64,000 nt of DNA from contig BSBN01000297.1 in assembly GCA_027924645.1 (NCBI GenBank), positions 62,001-126,000 of the forward strand, read 5' to 3'. Numbering within the stretch: position 1 is the stretch's first letter; each line of letters starts with the position of its first letter. This DNA comes from Cunninghamia lanceolata. Taxonomy: Eukaryota > Streptophyta > Pinopsida > Cupressales > Cupressaceae. Under the pieces are notes generated by a model. It was not told the DNA's origin and ran no database searches. It saw nothing but the letters and a program-made list of their open reading frames with translations. This document shows, one piece after another, positions 1 to 11,752 of this stretch. The position numbers were made by a program, and so were the translations under genes.

Positions 1-47
1 ACTTCTGTGCAATAGCCTATAGTTTGAATTTACTGTCCAAGATTGTG

Positions 48-2996
48 ATGGAGACTCCAGTGAAAGGAAAGGGTAGAAAACAACAGGGTGAGACTAGTAA
101 ACCTAAGAACCAAAAAATTGACAAGAGCCCCAATGAGAAAATAAAAGACATGAAATTGAACCAGGACTTAATTAACCAATTACTTGGATCAACTCCCAAA
201 GCCCGAAGGTCTGCACAACTTAGGACAAAAGTAGAGAAATTGGAAGACAAATGCAAATATCTTGGAAATGTTTGGACTCCAATTAGAGGTTATGAATTGT
301 TTAAATTCCACTACAATAGAAGAGTCAGGAATTTCCCAATGTCAAACCCATGGCACTTAAATTTGGGTAAATTGGTCTTTCCTGATGTGTTTCTGAATGC
401 TAAACTCCTCAAACTCCTGGCCAGGCATTATAATCAAGGCCTCAAGGCCATATGCAACCCTGTAAGGGGAGCCTATTATACATTTGTCTAAGAATGCCAT
501 TTGTGAAGTTTTTGACTTGGATGATTTATGTACTATCCCCATAGTTTACGAAGATTTAGATAAAGAGTAGTGGAGAATGGATGCTACATATAATTGATGG
601 AGATTGCCTATTCACAGGCCTAGGCAGAGGGAGAAATGGTGCCTCTCAATGAGAATGATGGACCTCCATTTCATGTGTCATTATTTGAACCATACATGCA
701 ATAGACATACTACTCTATGGGCCAAGTCCTAGGATCAGAGGTCTCTGATTTCATGACAATTCCTCTGATGGTGATAGCCACAGACATCCAGTGCCACAAT
801 GCCAAGCAGTTTGATTATGCTGCCTATGTTTTTAGTAGAATTAATTCTGGTTTGACTGCAATAAAGAACAATGCCCCATCAGTTTCCTTTGAACACTACT
901 AACTCCTCATGCACATGGTGCTTTATTATGTCCAGGAAGTGGGATTATGGCCAAATGAATTCAAAGTTGTTCCAATGGACCAGAATATGGGACAGAACCC
1001 CATTCTAGCTATGTTCAGTTTGAAGAATACTGTGTGAAAGTGTTATATAGATATTTCAGTCATCCCTGTGAGTATTCATTATCAAATGAAATAAAAAGGT
1101 TTCTTAGACCTAAAGATTTTGGTGGTCCTCCTACTGTTACTCACAACTGGGGAGACTGGTATTGTTTTGAGGATGCTACTATAGTCAGAGTTTATGGTTT
1201 TGAGGACACTCCTTTTATATTGCCTAAGATTATTCCTGACAGAATTGTCTACTTAGAAATAGTTAGGAAAATGAATTATTCTAATGTGATGCACTTGAGC
1301 TCCCATGACAAACAACCTTTTATGCCTAGTACTCTGTGCTTTAGAGATTTTACTGTGGTATCCAAGGAGGGTTATGGTCTCATTATGGATAAACTGATGC
1401 ATTACAATATGAGATGTGCTGAGGTAAGAAAAGGCTTTGATCCTAAGGGTTTAATTGACCTTGCTCAGAGAAAACAAAACCTCACTAGATACACACATGT
1501 CCCATATCCACATGATGATATCATCAAGAATTTGGAAGAGACTGAAGTTGAATTAGTGGTTTAGAAATATAATAGGGACTTAGATGAGAAGAGGAAACAG
1601 TTCATAGAGCTTGAGTTGTTGTCCTCTGGTGATGAAGGGCTTGCAGAAGAAGAAGAGCCACATCAACGAGCAACTATGATATCAAAAAGAAAAATGTAAT
1701 GCTATCAGTCTCCTGGTATGGAACATGATGAGGAGTGGTCTGCTGATGAAGATCCTAGACAAGTAGCATATGATTCTTTCATTTCAGATGACCAATTTAT
1801 TAATTCTAAGGAATTTAAATCATTTTTGTACAAATGCAAAGGAAAAGAGATCAGGGAGTCAGTTGATAATGTCACAACTGACAATGAAAAATAATTAGTT
1901 GACACATTAAAGACCACAGTGGATAATGAAATGAGAACTATAACTCCTAATAAAGGTAGACAACTACTCAGAGAAGCAGGTGTTATGATATTCCATGGTC
2001 TTGACTTGAATTTTGCTTTGGTATTTGATAGCTTTCTGCATAATACAGAAGACGAATATAAGCTCACTCCAGCTGGTGTCACAGAAGTGTATATGGGCAC
2101 CAAATATAACAATGATGAAAATTCACTGATGATATGGGCCCTGTATCCTCCACATAAGAAGACATCCATTATAGACACTGAGAAGGCTTTTGGGCATGTC
2201 ATGACTTTGAAGGTAGGGGAGACTGACCCCTTGATCACTGCAAAAATTGGTATAAATATTGCAAAATTGAACAAAGCACAGGCTCAGATGTTGATTAAAG
2301 AGCGAGATACATATAAACTTAGTTGTGAGAGATTAACAAAAGAAAATGATTATTTGAAAGATACTGTTAAGAGCACCTTCGGAGGGTCAGTGAAAAGATT
2401 AACTCAGGGAGAGCTAACAAAGCACCCAATCACCATCTATTGACTAGATAGCTCAAATCTAGATTGATACTCTTGCCACAGTGCTCCAGAATAGGCATGC
2501 CAACATGATGCATTGGATGAAACAATTTTGGGATATTTATTCTGAAAATTATAAAGTGACCCAACAACATGAGAGGCTTGACAAAAGGCTACAGGAAAAA
2601 CTCCATGAGATACAAGGCAAGGATGTTTCTAACACTACAGGCATTTCTAGTACAAAAGATTTAATTGAGCAGCATCAAAAATATTATGATCAACTTAAGA
2701 ATGATGCCAAAGAATGTATTGAAGCTTCAAAAGCAGGAGTGCCCAAGTTGTTCAAGGATGATAAAGAATTGAAGAGAAAAGAGAAATGGAGTAAAGACTG
2801 TCAATTGATGTTGCATGAAGCCTTAGGAGATCTCAAGGACAAAGACTCTGCATCTGGAAAAGCTTGCAAGCATCTGGAGAAGATGGTAACGATTGATGTG
2901 ATCACAAGAAACACTATTGAATTCACTAATACACATCGTAGCCAGAAGTATTTGGATCACATTGCTCAGCTATACATGTGGTTGAAAAGAGCTTAA
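48..2996 (+). pseudogene. Tat element 3' extra ORF (ORF A), copy 1, broken
   Basis: This is an additional protein between integrase and the 3' LTR; its function is unknown. I start it at the ATG opening METPVKGKG, conserved in all three copies. Visible parts are a basic Lys/Arg/Gln-rich N-terminus, a folded-looking central region with the motif HLSKNAICEVFDLD, an acidic linker, a coiled-coil-like stretch (AQAQMLIKERD...) and, after a TAG at 2445-2447, a helical C-terminal part. Breaks private to this copy include a +1 frameshift near 452, TAG at 1562-1564 (GAG in sister copies), and TAA near 1697 and 1893 (CAA in sisters). The TAG at 2445 is shared by all copies. I see no signal peptide or membrane segment, so an envelope role is unlikely. 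It resembles the extra ORFs of plant Tat/Athila elements only in placement; no family can be named safely. Confidence 0.75.
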
Positions 2997-3000
2997 GAAT

Positions 3001-4091
3001 TGTTATCTTTATTATTGTTATGTTAATCATGTTGATTCCCAAAAGACATTCTGAAGAGTTATGTCTCTTCATACATATTTCTATATAAGCTGAAACATAT
3101 AATGCTGAATTATCATCAGCAGTAGGAAATTATACATGAAGTTTACAATGTTTCAAAAGACCATGTTGCAAGCATTACATTAAAGAAGTAAATTGAGGTT
3201 CTTAGATTCTGTGGTCTTATTTTGATATCAATTATTTGTTAAAATTATTTAGTTATTTGGTTGTCTCCAGTTCTGTATTTCCTTGTTAATCAAATTAATA
3301 TATCAAGTATATATTTAATTTGTCAATGCACATTTGTTGTACTTGTGTGATTTGATTAATTGGTTTCTCTAAAGGAATTAAAATCCTTCTTGTCAGTCAC
3401 AGTAATCTGGGAGTGTTAATCTGGATCATAAGTAGAACCATATAATTAGGATTGTCATTTTGTCTCCAAGTTGATATTATTTGTTATTCTTGTGCATTTC
3501 ATTCAATTGGTTCCTTCAAGAAAGGATTAAAATTCCTTTTGCTGAATAACAAGAAATTTGATCTTATCTTTTGGATTATTAAGAAGAGTTTGTCAGTCAT
3601 TTCCCTGCACGTTTATACAAGTTATAAAATAGAGTATTGTGCCAAACAGTTAGAGTTACTACCCACTATAAGCCACTGGTCTTTGTCTTCCATTTGACTC
3701 TGTTTACCCAACAAGGCACCGGTCTTATTTTATTTTATCATCTAAAAACCTTTTTATTATTCAAGCATAGTCATAAAATTTACCTTGATATTGCTTATAC
3801 AATTTATACCAATCATCCATCAGATATGAAACATAGGATTAATTAGCAAGCTTTCATCTATCCTACACCATTTGCCATTGTAGGTAGATCCATTTACTTA
3901 GTTAAAATACTTACACTCAATCTACTTTAGTTTTCAAGGTTCATCCGCCTAGGATTAGCAAAACCTAAAGTGTAGGAAATCATCAAACCCTAAAGGTTGA
4001 TTTCATCACGTTAGTTCAAAAACGTTGCAAATCTAAGCATAGAGCCTGGCATCCTCTTAGGATTAGCAACCTGCATTTTTGAGATCTAACA
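3001..4091 (+). repeat. LTR1 of the Tat-like array
   Basis: This 1,091-bp stretch recurs as LTR2 and LTR3 (about 1,092-1,094 bp). The right end is firm: it stops at ...GATCTAACA just before the primer site, and the third copy ends at the same bases where foreign copia sequence begins. The left end is inferred from TGTTA forming a perfect 5-bp inverted terminal repeat with TAACA, four bases after the ORF A stop and after a purine-rich GAAAAGAGCTTAAGAA. The left end is less certain because a tandem array does not itself reveal where an LTR starts. Confidence 0.65.
3082..3089 (+). promoter_or_regulatory. Candidate TATA box in LTR1
   Basis: TATATAAG within CTATATAAGC is conserved at the matching place in LTR2 and LTR3. 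It is only about 80 bp from the proposed LTR start, which is short for a U3 region, so this is a weak call. Confidence 0.3.
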
Positions 4092-4094
4092 AAT

Positions 4095-4111
4095 TGGCAA
4101 CTCTACTGGGG
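4095..4111 (+). other. Primer binding site (tRNA-Arg type)
   Basis: TGGCAACTCTACTGGGG lies 3 bp after the LTR end. It resembles the TGGCGACTC-type site used by Ogre/Tat elements, complementary to the 3' end of a plant tRNA-Arg ending GAGTCGCCA. The tRNA match is from memory and has about one mismatch in the first nine bases. Confidence 0.6.
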
Positions 4112-4262
4112 ACTAAATAAAGGACCTTAGTAAGAAACCATTTCTTTTATAGAGTCATAAATTTCAATTTGGTAACTCTACTGGAAAGAAGAATCTGGAA
4201 AGATAAATTATAAACTTTTTCCTATTTACAAAATAGATGGTGACTCTAGAACCTGTTATAAC

Positions 4263-5976
4263 ATAAAGTTAGTACCAAATGGATGGTAGGAGATCCAAGA
4301 TGGAAGGGAAGAAATGTCAATCATCTCCACCAATTTGAGCCATCCCAACAGAAATTGAGCATCAAATTATTCTCACCAGAAGAATGATTTGGAGGATCAA
4401 GAAGATAATACAGAACAAGCTATCACAACTCACAATAGTTTTCCCCCCCTGCATGAATCAAATGAAAATCTCAATGGAGTAACTGATGATATATTAGCAA
4501 AATACAGACCTGATCCTCAAGAACAACTTGAATATGAAGCACGGGCCATGAGGGAAATTGATCAAAGGCAAGCTGAATATGATTTTAAAATGTCATTATA
4601 GCAGGGAGAAGGAGTAAAACATGGATTCTCACTAAAGAAATAAATGAAAGTCCAAAGAATTCAGGAGTTATGAATCAAGCACATCAAGATGTGCTTAGGC
4701 TCCAGGAAGAACTTAAAATGATCAAGATAGAAAAACTAAGAGGTTGTTAGAACAAGAGATTCAACAGATAAAGAATAGGACTAAAACAGCTCCCCCAAAA
4801 TATGTACCTCCACATAGAGGAAACACTTTGAGTAATCCACAACAAAATTTGTACCAAAATACACGTGGTGTTTCCAATTCACAAGCATCCAAAAATCATC
4901 AAAACACCCTCCCCAAAATTCCTAGACCACCTCCCATACAAAACACCTCTCAACATATAGCTATTCCATACCCACCCCCTGGCCAACAGTATTATACACC
5001 ACAAAATCCTTATATAAATCCCCACATAAATCCACAGTAGCAATATGCTTATCATCAACCTCCAAGTGGATATAATTACTATCCTAGCTCGCCACCCATG
5101 AATTTTCCACCTCAAAACCTCACAAACATGTGTAGCCAATTTGATCTGACTGAATATCAATTGTATCCATATCCTATGGACAGTAATTGGAGAAATATAG
5201 TTCCCAAGTTCACTGGAAATAGTGCAGTATCAGCTGAGGATCACATCAGAAGCTTCAATGCTTTCGTACAAGATATTGGTATGGACTATGAAGATGTTAG
5301 AATGAGGTTATTCATGAAGTCCCTGACTGAAGATGCAAGAGACTGGTTCAACAACTTACCTGATGCTTTAATCAGTTCAATAACAGACTTACATAATCAA
5401 TTTAAGGAGTAGTATGGTAATCAGTATGCCCCTGAGTTTGCATTGCATGAATTGATAAGTATCCAAAAATACCAAAATGAGTCAGTGTATGATTTCAATC
5501 TAAAATTTTCTAAGTTATACAACAAAATACCACATGGATCTAAACTGACTGATCCAGCAGTATTGAGCATTTATCTGAAAGCATTTGATCCCAAGACAGG
5601 GTACAAACTTAGAAATCGGTGCCCTATGACCCTAGCTGAAGCACAAAAAGTGGCATTAACTATTGAGAACAACAGGAAAGCTGTAGGTATGGTTAGCAAA
5701 AGAGATAACCCTAGAAATGCTCAGAACCCAAACATTTAGCAGACTAAATAAGAAGGTCAGCATAGACATGAAAGGCCTAGGTTACATGATATGCAATATA
5801 ATAAAAATTGGAAACATGGGAGACCCATTGAAAACAACAGAAAGCAACATTATGGCAAAGATACCCCTGACCCTCTAAAAAGAAATGTGGCACATATGGT
5901 AGAAGATAAACCTTCATGTCTGGTGTGCAATTTGCTACACTCACCTGAATACTGTGTGGTGGCTAAAATAGTATAG
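4263..5976 (+). pseudogene. Tat gag, copy 1, broken
   Basis: Gag forms the element's particle. The start is inferred at MDGRRSKMEG, which is intact in copy 2. It has a charged N-terminal part with a short coiled coil (LEQEIQQIKNRTK), a Pro/Gln/Asn/Tyr-rich linker (about 4790-5100), and a retrotransposon gag domain (about 5190-5640) with PKFTGN, DARDWFNNLP and YDFNLKFSKLYNKIP. It ends with a shortened zinc knuckle CLVCNLLHSPEYC (about 5919-5957). Stops at about 5410 and 5736 replace CAG of the sister copy. The TAA at 5749-5751 and TAG at 5974-5976 also occur in copy 2, so gag may naturally end before pol. Frameshifts also break the N-terminal part. Confidence 0.75.
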
Positions 5977-6024
5977 AAAGAAGAAACATTATATAATTAT
6001 AACAGAGACAATCACACAATAAAC

Positions 6025-7200
6025 ATGATGCAAGATACACCATATTTGTTGAATGAAGACTATTCTTCTACAGAGGAAGAGGGATATGAATATGATGTGG
6101 GAAACCAAAAACATCATATCAATATGGGAAAACAAGAAGTGTTCTCAGATCAGGAGGATGGATATGAGGAACCTACCTATTGTAACAATTCGCCATATGA
6201 TCAGTGGAGAAAGCCCACCGAAAATGAAAGACAAGCTCTTACAATAGCTGCAATAGCTCAAGCCAAAAATGCCTATAACTTAAGGAACATGACAGTGAAT
6301 GTTAAACAAGGAACACTTGGGAGTATCTTTATAAAGGATCAAAATTACAAAAAGAATAATGCAAAGTCATCATTCAAAGAACTAGAAAAAGCTGATAAAA
6401 ATAAAATGAAAGATAAATCACAAAATCAAGAAAAAGAACATATAAAGATAGAAAAGAATGATCAGACTATGGCCCAATCATTTGACATTGCTCATACAAT
6501 ATGTCAAGTAAAGATATCAGTTCCACTTTTGGAAATGATGAAGATAGACAAATACAGGAATACAATAGTTAAACAGATTTCAGATATACCAAATCAAAAA
6601 CATAAAGGATTAGAGAATAGAACAAACAATGTTCACCAAGAATTATTCCAAATTCTTGAGGTATACCTAGGTGATACATTGACAAAGAATCCCTCACAGG
6701 TGGACCCTTTCTACAATACATTATTAATCAAAAACAGGATAGTAAGGAACTGCATGATTGATTTAGGCACAACCATGAATATCATGCCAATAGTAGTCAT
6801 GAAAGAATTAGGAATGTGGGTTAACACTACATTTGGTAGGTGTTATGAAATGGATAACAGATCCATCCCAGTCGTTGGCATTATGAGGGATGTGGAAATA
6901 AAACTTGCTTCATACCCTGTAGCAACTTATAACATTAATATCACTATGGTTGACATTACACCATATTATGAAATGATTTTATCAAGAAAATGGACTGCAA
7001 TGGTAGGAGGGAATGTCCAATTAGATTTATCATATGCCACAATACCAGTGGGAGGCAAAGAGATCAAGCTATGTAGGGAGCCAAGATATGAGAACATCAT
7101 AGAATGCTTGGATCAAAATCAAATAACTTCTTTTGTGATACAGATTTGGGTGCCTTCAAGGTTGAAAAAATTCAGCCAGAATTGCAAAATACTGATCTGA
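6025..7200 (+). pseudogene. Tat linker and aspartic protease, copy 1
   Basis: A 391-codon open stretch. The first ~200 residues are an acidic, Tyr/Glu-rich and then Lys-rich linker without a recognisable fold. The last third looks like a retropepsin: a MIDLGT motif (D-L-G at 6760-6768), followed by MNIMPIVVMKELGM and the beta-rich continuation to about 7050. Protease would cut the gag-pol polyprotein. Copy 2 reads D-S-G here, the usual form, so Ser-to-Leu in copy 1 is probably decay next to the catalytic Asp. A one-base deletion near 7125 relative to copy 2 shifts the frame before the next domain; in copy 2 protease and the extra RNase H share one frame. Confidence 0.7.
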
Positions 7201-7694
7201 TATATGTTGAATCTAAGAAAGAGGAGAATGATGTGTGGAAGATGTATTTTGATGGTGCATGTAGCAAAATAGGAAATGGGGCCAGAGTATTATTTATCTC
7301 ACCAGTAAGTAAAACTTTCAAATACTCCTTTGTACTGACATTTGAATGCACAAACAATCTAGCAGAATACGAGGCTTTGCTCATTGGTTTGAATATAGCC
7401 ACCAAGCATAAGATAAAAAAGTTGGTTGTATACGGTGATTCAAAATTGGTTACTTCCCAAGTGAGAGAGAAATACTTGTCAAAAAACAAGAGGTTGAAGC
7501 AGTATAGAAATGCCGTCTGGGATGATATTGATTTATTTGATGCCTTTTCAATCAACTGGATTGATAGATCAAAAAATATTATGGCAGATTTTGTAGCAAA
7601 TATCACATTAAAAAGGGATGATATCAAATTAGGAGGTATTACAGAAGTTGAATTCAAAACCAGACCCACTATCCTAGATAATGTCCATAACTGA
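7104..7694 (+). pseudogene. Additional RNase H (aRH) upstream of RT, copy 1
   Basis: This is a type-I RNase H of the RVT_3 kind, which removes RNA from RNA-DNA hybrids during reverse transcription. The expected acidic tetrad is present: Asp in MYFDGACSK, Glu in NLAEYEALLIGL, Asp in VVYGDSKLV and Asp in NIMADFVANI. Its place, between protease and reverse transcriptase, differs from the RT-RH-aRH-INT order I know for Ogre-type Tat elements. The second array unit has the same order, so it is not a local rearrangement. The domain ends at a TGA (7692-7694) that reads TGG in the sister copy. Confidence 0.8.
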
Positions 7695-8927
7695 CAAGTG
7701 TTTGATAATGATGCTGATATAATCAACTCCCTGCATTGTGTTGATCATTATGAAAACCAATAGATTGATTTTAATGTGTTTGTAGAAGAACATGATGGGA
7801 AGGAAACCCTTTTTTGTCAAGAGATAGTTCAGCTAAAAACAAACAAAATACCTAAGGGACTTATAGCGTTGGAAAAGGCATTTGATGGACATGATAGATT
7901 TAAAATGAAAGACACACTAATAGTACAAAATGACCTTGAAGAGATTAATTTGGGAACACAGGCAGCCCCAAAGAATGTATACATTGGAAAGAATCTTAAC
8001 CCCAAAATCAGGGGCATGATCACCAACTTACTTAGGAAGTATAGACATGTATTTGCATGGTCATATGATGATTTAAAATCATATATGGAAGATCTTTTTC
8101 AGCATGAAATACCACTAAAACCAGATTGTAAACCATTCAAGCAAAAATAGAGGCCTATCAATCCTACATTGGCCCCTAAGATGCTTGAAGAACTCACAAA
8201 ACTAAGAGATGGAGCTATCATTAAATCCATTAGGCATTCTTCTTGGGTTTCTAATTTAGTGCCTGTCAGAAAGAAAAATGGTCATATTAGGTTATGTGTT
8301 GACTTCAAGAAACTAAATAAATCTTCTCTTAAGGACAACTATCCCCTTCCTAATATGGAAGCAATATTACAAAAGGTTACCGGATGTGAACAGTTGTCAA
8401 TGATGGATGGCTTCTCAGGATATAATCAGGTGAAAGTCAAAGAATCAGAACAATATAAGACTGCATTCACCACACCATGGGAAACATATGTATATTTAAG
8501 GATGCCATTCGGGCTCACAAATGTTGGAGCAACATTCCAAAGAGCAATGGATGTGACCTTTGCTGAATTGATTAATAAAATCATGATAGTATATCAGGAT
8601 GACATGATAACATATTCCAAAAGGGCTGAGGATCATTGTGCACATTTAGAGCAAATATTTATTAAAGTCCTAGAATACGGGATTTTGTTGAATCCTAAGA
8701 AGTGCCATTTTGTAGTGACAAAGGGCAAGTTGCTTGGTCACATAGTCTCAAAAGATGGAGTAAGAATAGATCCTAAAAGAGTAAAAGAAATTGACCAAGT
8801 TCCCATTCCTAAGAATGTAAAAGCTATACAGTCATTTTTTGGCCAAATTAACTTGGTCAGGAGGTTTATATCAAATTTTGTAGAAATTGTTAGTCCCATA
8901 TCAAGAATGTTGAAGAAGAACTCATAA
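7695..8927 (+). pseudogene. Tat reverse transcriptase, copy 1
   Basis: The Ty3-type reverse transcriptase domain runs from about 8020 to 8800. Motifs in order are SWVSNLVPVRKKNG, RLCVDFKKLNK, a Y-N-Q-V-K segment, MPFGLTN and the catalytic YQDD (8592-8603), then a thumb-like LLGHIVSKDGVRIDPKRV. The two active-site aspartates are intact. Disruptions are TAG at about 7762 (GAG-type codon in copy 2), TAG at 8148-8150 (CAA in copy 2) and TAA at 8925-8927 (AAA in copy 2). Confidence 0.85.
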
Positions 8928-9420
8928 GTAAAGTGGACAACAGAAATAGTGGAGGCATTCGCCACCATTAAGAGGGCAATCAAAGAATCCCCTTTTCTGA
9001 TATCCCCTAATTTTAGTAAGCCATTCCAACTGTTCTCATTTGCCTCATATCATACAGTTGCAGCAGTACTATTGCAGAAAAATGATGAAGGGCATGAACA
9101 ACCCATTTCATTTTTCAGCAAATCTCTTCAAAATGTAGAATTAAAATATGACATAGTTGAGAAACAGGCATACGCATTAGTGAGGGAAGTTCAAGCTTTT
9201 AGACCATACTTGGCGGGAGCTGAAATAACAACATATGTCCCTAATGCTGCAGTAAAAGATGTATTGGTCCAAATTGAGGTCACAGGTAGAAGATGCATAT
9301 GGATAAATAGAATTCAGGAGTTTAACATTGAAATCCAGATCATCAAACTCGTGAGAGGACAAGGTCTTGCTAGATTAATGGCTGAAAATAATCTTGAGGC
9401 TTCTCAGATATGTAGTGCTA
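8928..9420 (+). pseudogene. Tat ordinary RNase H, catalytic residues lost, copy 1
   Basis: The fold is recognisable by PISFFSKSLQ, ELKYDIVEKQAYALV and a CIWINRIQEFNIEI segment. The usual D-A-S is replaced by F-A-S (FSFASYHTVAAVLLQ), the T-D-N motif reads Y-V-P-N, and the final A-D-A-L reads A-R-L-M; only the Glu of EKQAYAL remains. The intact chromovirus in this window shows the normal forms (ECDASKRAVG, FTDNHAL, VADALSR). Copy 2 has the same replacements, so the loss is ancestral. By analogy with retroviral connection domains it probably kept a structural role while aRH took over catalysis; that is inference. Confidence 0.75.
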
Positions 9421-10718
9421 ATGATGTTGATAACACAAGCTCTAGCATTAAGCATACTCCATGGTATACTGACATCATATATTATCTAAAGAACATGAAA
9501 TGTCCTAAAGAGTATGATGATAACAAAAGAAGGACACTTAAATTACAAGCATCAAAATACGTATTTATTGATGGAGATCTTTATGGGAAGAATAGGGATG
9601 GTATTCTACTACTATGCCTAGATGAACATCAGTCAAAACATATCATGAAAGAGTTACATGAGGGTATGTGTGGAGGACATTTCTCAGCAAAAACTATAGC
9701 CCACAAGATCCTAAGGGCTGGATACTATTGGCCTAGAGTTTTTAATGATTCATATCATTATACTAGGAAATGTGAAGCATGTCAGAAATTTTTAGGAAAA
9801 TTAAAATATCAAGGAGCACTACCCTTGAAACCCATGCAAGTAGAGGCTCCATTCTATCAGTGGGGTATTGACTTCATAGGAGAAATTGCAAAGAAGTCAA
9901 GTGGTGGACACAAATAGATTTTAGTGGCGACAGATTACTTCACAAAATGGGTGGAAGCAATCCCAACTAAGCAAGCAACAAGCAAGGTGGTGATCAAATT
10001 TTTGATGGAGAATATTATATTCAGATTTGGCACTCCAGTGAGGTTGATTACAGATAATGGAATGTGTTTTAGGTCTGATGAGTTTAAAAATTTATGTAGT
10101 ACACATGCCATCACTGTGTTATATGTCGCCCCTTATCATCCACAAGCAAATGCGCAGGCAGAATCCAGCAACAAAAATCTTCTAAAAATTATAAAGAGAA
10201 TGTTGGAGGGAAACAAGAAAGCATGGGATTCAAAGTTGAGAATGGTTGTGTGGGCTGATAAGATTACTGTAAAAAGAGAAATTGGGAGATCTCCTTTTGA
10301 ACTAGTGTATGGAACACAAGCAAGAATACCATTAGAAAATCTCCTACCAGTTTACAAATTTGTTCTTCAGGAAGACATAAACATTCCTAAACCAATGGAG
10401 GAAAGATTAGAACATCTTGCAGAACTTGATGAGACAAGGAGACTAGCTCAAAGGTAGAATATCAAGTTGCAATCACAAGTGAAATACCATTTTAACAAAA
10501 AGGCCAAAGATAGGAAATTCGAAATGAATGACTTAGTACCGATGTGGAATGCTACGTGCCAGGAGAAAGGAAATCATGGAAAGTTTGAAGCTTTGTGGTT
10601 AGGTCCTTTTGTTGTAACTAGCAAAGGAGGTGATGATTCTTACTATTTGCAAAATATGTCTGGAGAAGAGCAGGAACTACCTGTGTATGGGCAATATCTG
10701 AAGCCTTTCTTTTCATAA
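9421..10718 (+). pseudogene. Tat integrase, copy 1
   Basis: Integrase inserts the cDNA into the genome. The HHCC zinc finger lies at about 9650-9790 (ELHEGMCGGHF ... CEACQKF). The DDE core has D in GIDFIGE (9870-9872), D in LITDNGMCF and E in NAQAESSNKN. A C-terminal SH3/GPY-like part follows (WLGPFVVTSKGG, then LPVYGQYLKPFF). There is no chromodomain, consistent with Tat. Stops are TAG at 9915-9917 (TGG in copy 2) and TAG at 10455-10457. Confidence 0.85.
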
Positions 10719-10913
10719 AATACCAAAATCATGCACAAAGAGAATTAAGTGTTGCCAGTACATGGACAACCCTTAAATAATTCTCAAAATACTTTTATTC
10801 CATGCACAGTAGTCTAGGGAAATCAAAAGAGATTAGGATATGCCAGTACATGGGCAATCCTATGAATCTCTCAAAAAAAAAAAACTTTTCCATGTACAGT
10901 AGTATAGGATCAT
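10675..10913 (+). repeat. Three degenerate ~80-bp repeats at the end of pol
   Basis: The last pol codons (CTGTGTATGGGCAATAT...) are followed by two further diverged versions starting near 10752 and 10839 (GCCAGTACATGG..CAA, then a CATG.ACA(GTAG) element). They look like a tandem triplication of the pol terminus. They also occur after copy 2 (about 30695-30930). Confidence 0.6.
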
Positions 10914-11072
10914 CCCCATTCCCCATCATTATCACTTCCATCTCCCATTCTCATACAATTCTGTGAAACCATCATCCCCAATAAATAAAATATATGGTCT
11001 ACTCCCCCAAGAGATCTGAATCCTTGTTATACTCACAAGGAATATACATCCCAGACAGAGCCACTGTTGGGA

Positions 11073-11095
11073 CAGGAAAATTCAAAATTTTCCTG
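11073..11095. repeat. Hairpin-forming inverted repeat
   Basis: CAGGAAAATT and its exact complement AATTTTCCTG are separated by three bases. The same site in unit 2 (about 31089-31111) keeps nine of ten pairs. Confidence 0.6.
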
Positions 11096-11752
11096 TATTC
11101 CTACCCACCCATGTTTGACCAAATCAGAAAATATTATGCCCAAAAAATAGAATAATAACTGGTATATCCCATAGAAATCATATGACTTTCATTGGGAGTA
11201 GATGTCTCACCCCTTGAAATGTAATATAATGAAGGGCCCCAATTCCTTCAATTCGGCAAGACCTCACTTTCGTCATATTGATCCATGCTCTATATGAGAA
11301 ATGGGCTGAAATGAGTATTGGCATGAAAGTAATGATCGGGGAGAAGATTTCAAGAACCGCCGATGGAGGAAGGTAACACCGATGACCCTTCATCGGAAAG
11401 AAAATTCTCAGTCACGCCGATCGGTATAAGATAGCACTATCGGGCAATACTCCACAACCCCCCCCAAACAATATAGATCATACCAATAAAAGAATTCAGT
11501 GGGACTCTCACCGAACAACCTGTGGAATGGATGGAATTAAGTGATCATTGGCAGGAGAAAAACATCGAAGAGAGGAAATAGAGTGTCTCCGACACATTGA
11601 TGTCTCAGCGACAAAAGGAATTATTTTGGCATAGCTTACACCGATATGTATGGAGGATAAGAACCATTGGCGAAGCTGAACAAGTTGGAACAAAGTTTAT
11701 AAGTCTTGCCGAACCAATAACTCACAACGATGTCGGTGACATGTTGTGACGA

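Noticed and set aside
1705..2274. Long minus-strand ORF opposite ORF A (also at 14054-14623 and 34169-34672)
   Set aside because: It is the shadow of the sense protein and lacks any family resemblance; conservation follows from the sense strand.
48..2996. ORF A as a retroviral-type envelope gene
   Set aside because: It occupies the env position but has no signal peptide, membrane anchor or Cys pattern in any copy.
11065..11095. TGTTGGGACAGG as the true start of a 5.4-kb LTR containing ORF A
   Set aside because: No good purine tract lies before it and the terminal repeat is only 4 bp with TAACA. TGTTA at 3001/15352/35401 gives a perfect 5-bp match. The longer LTR cannot be fully excluded because all parts of a tandem array repeat.
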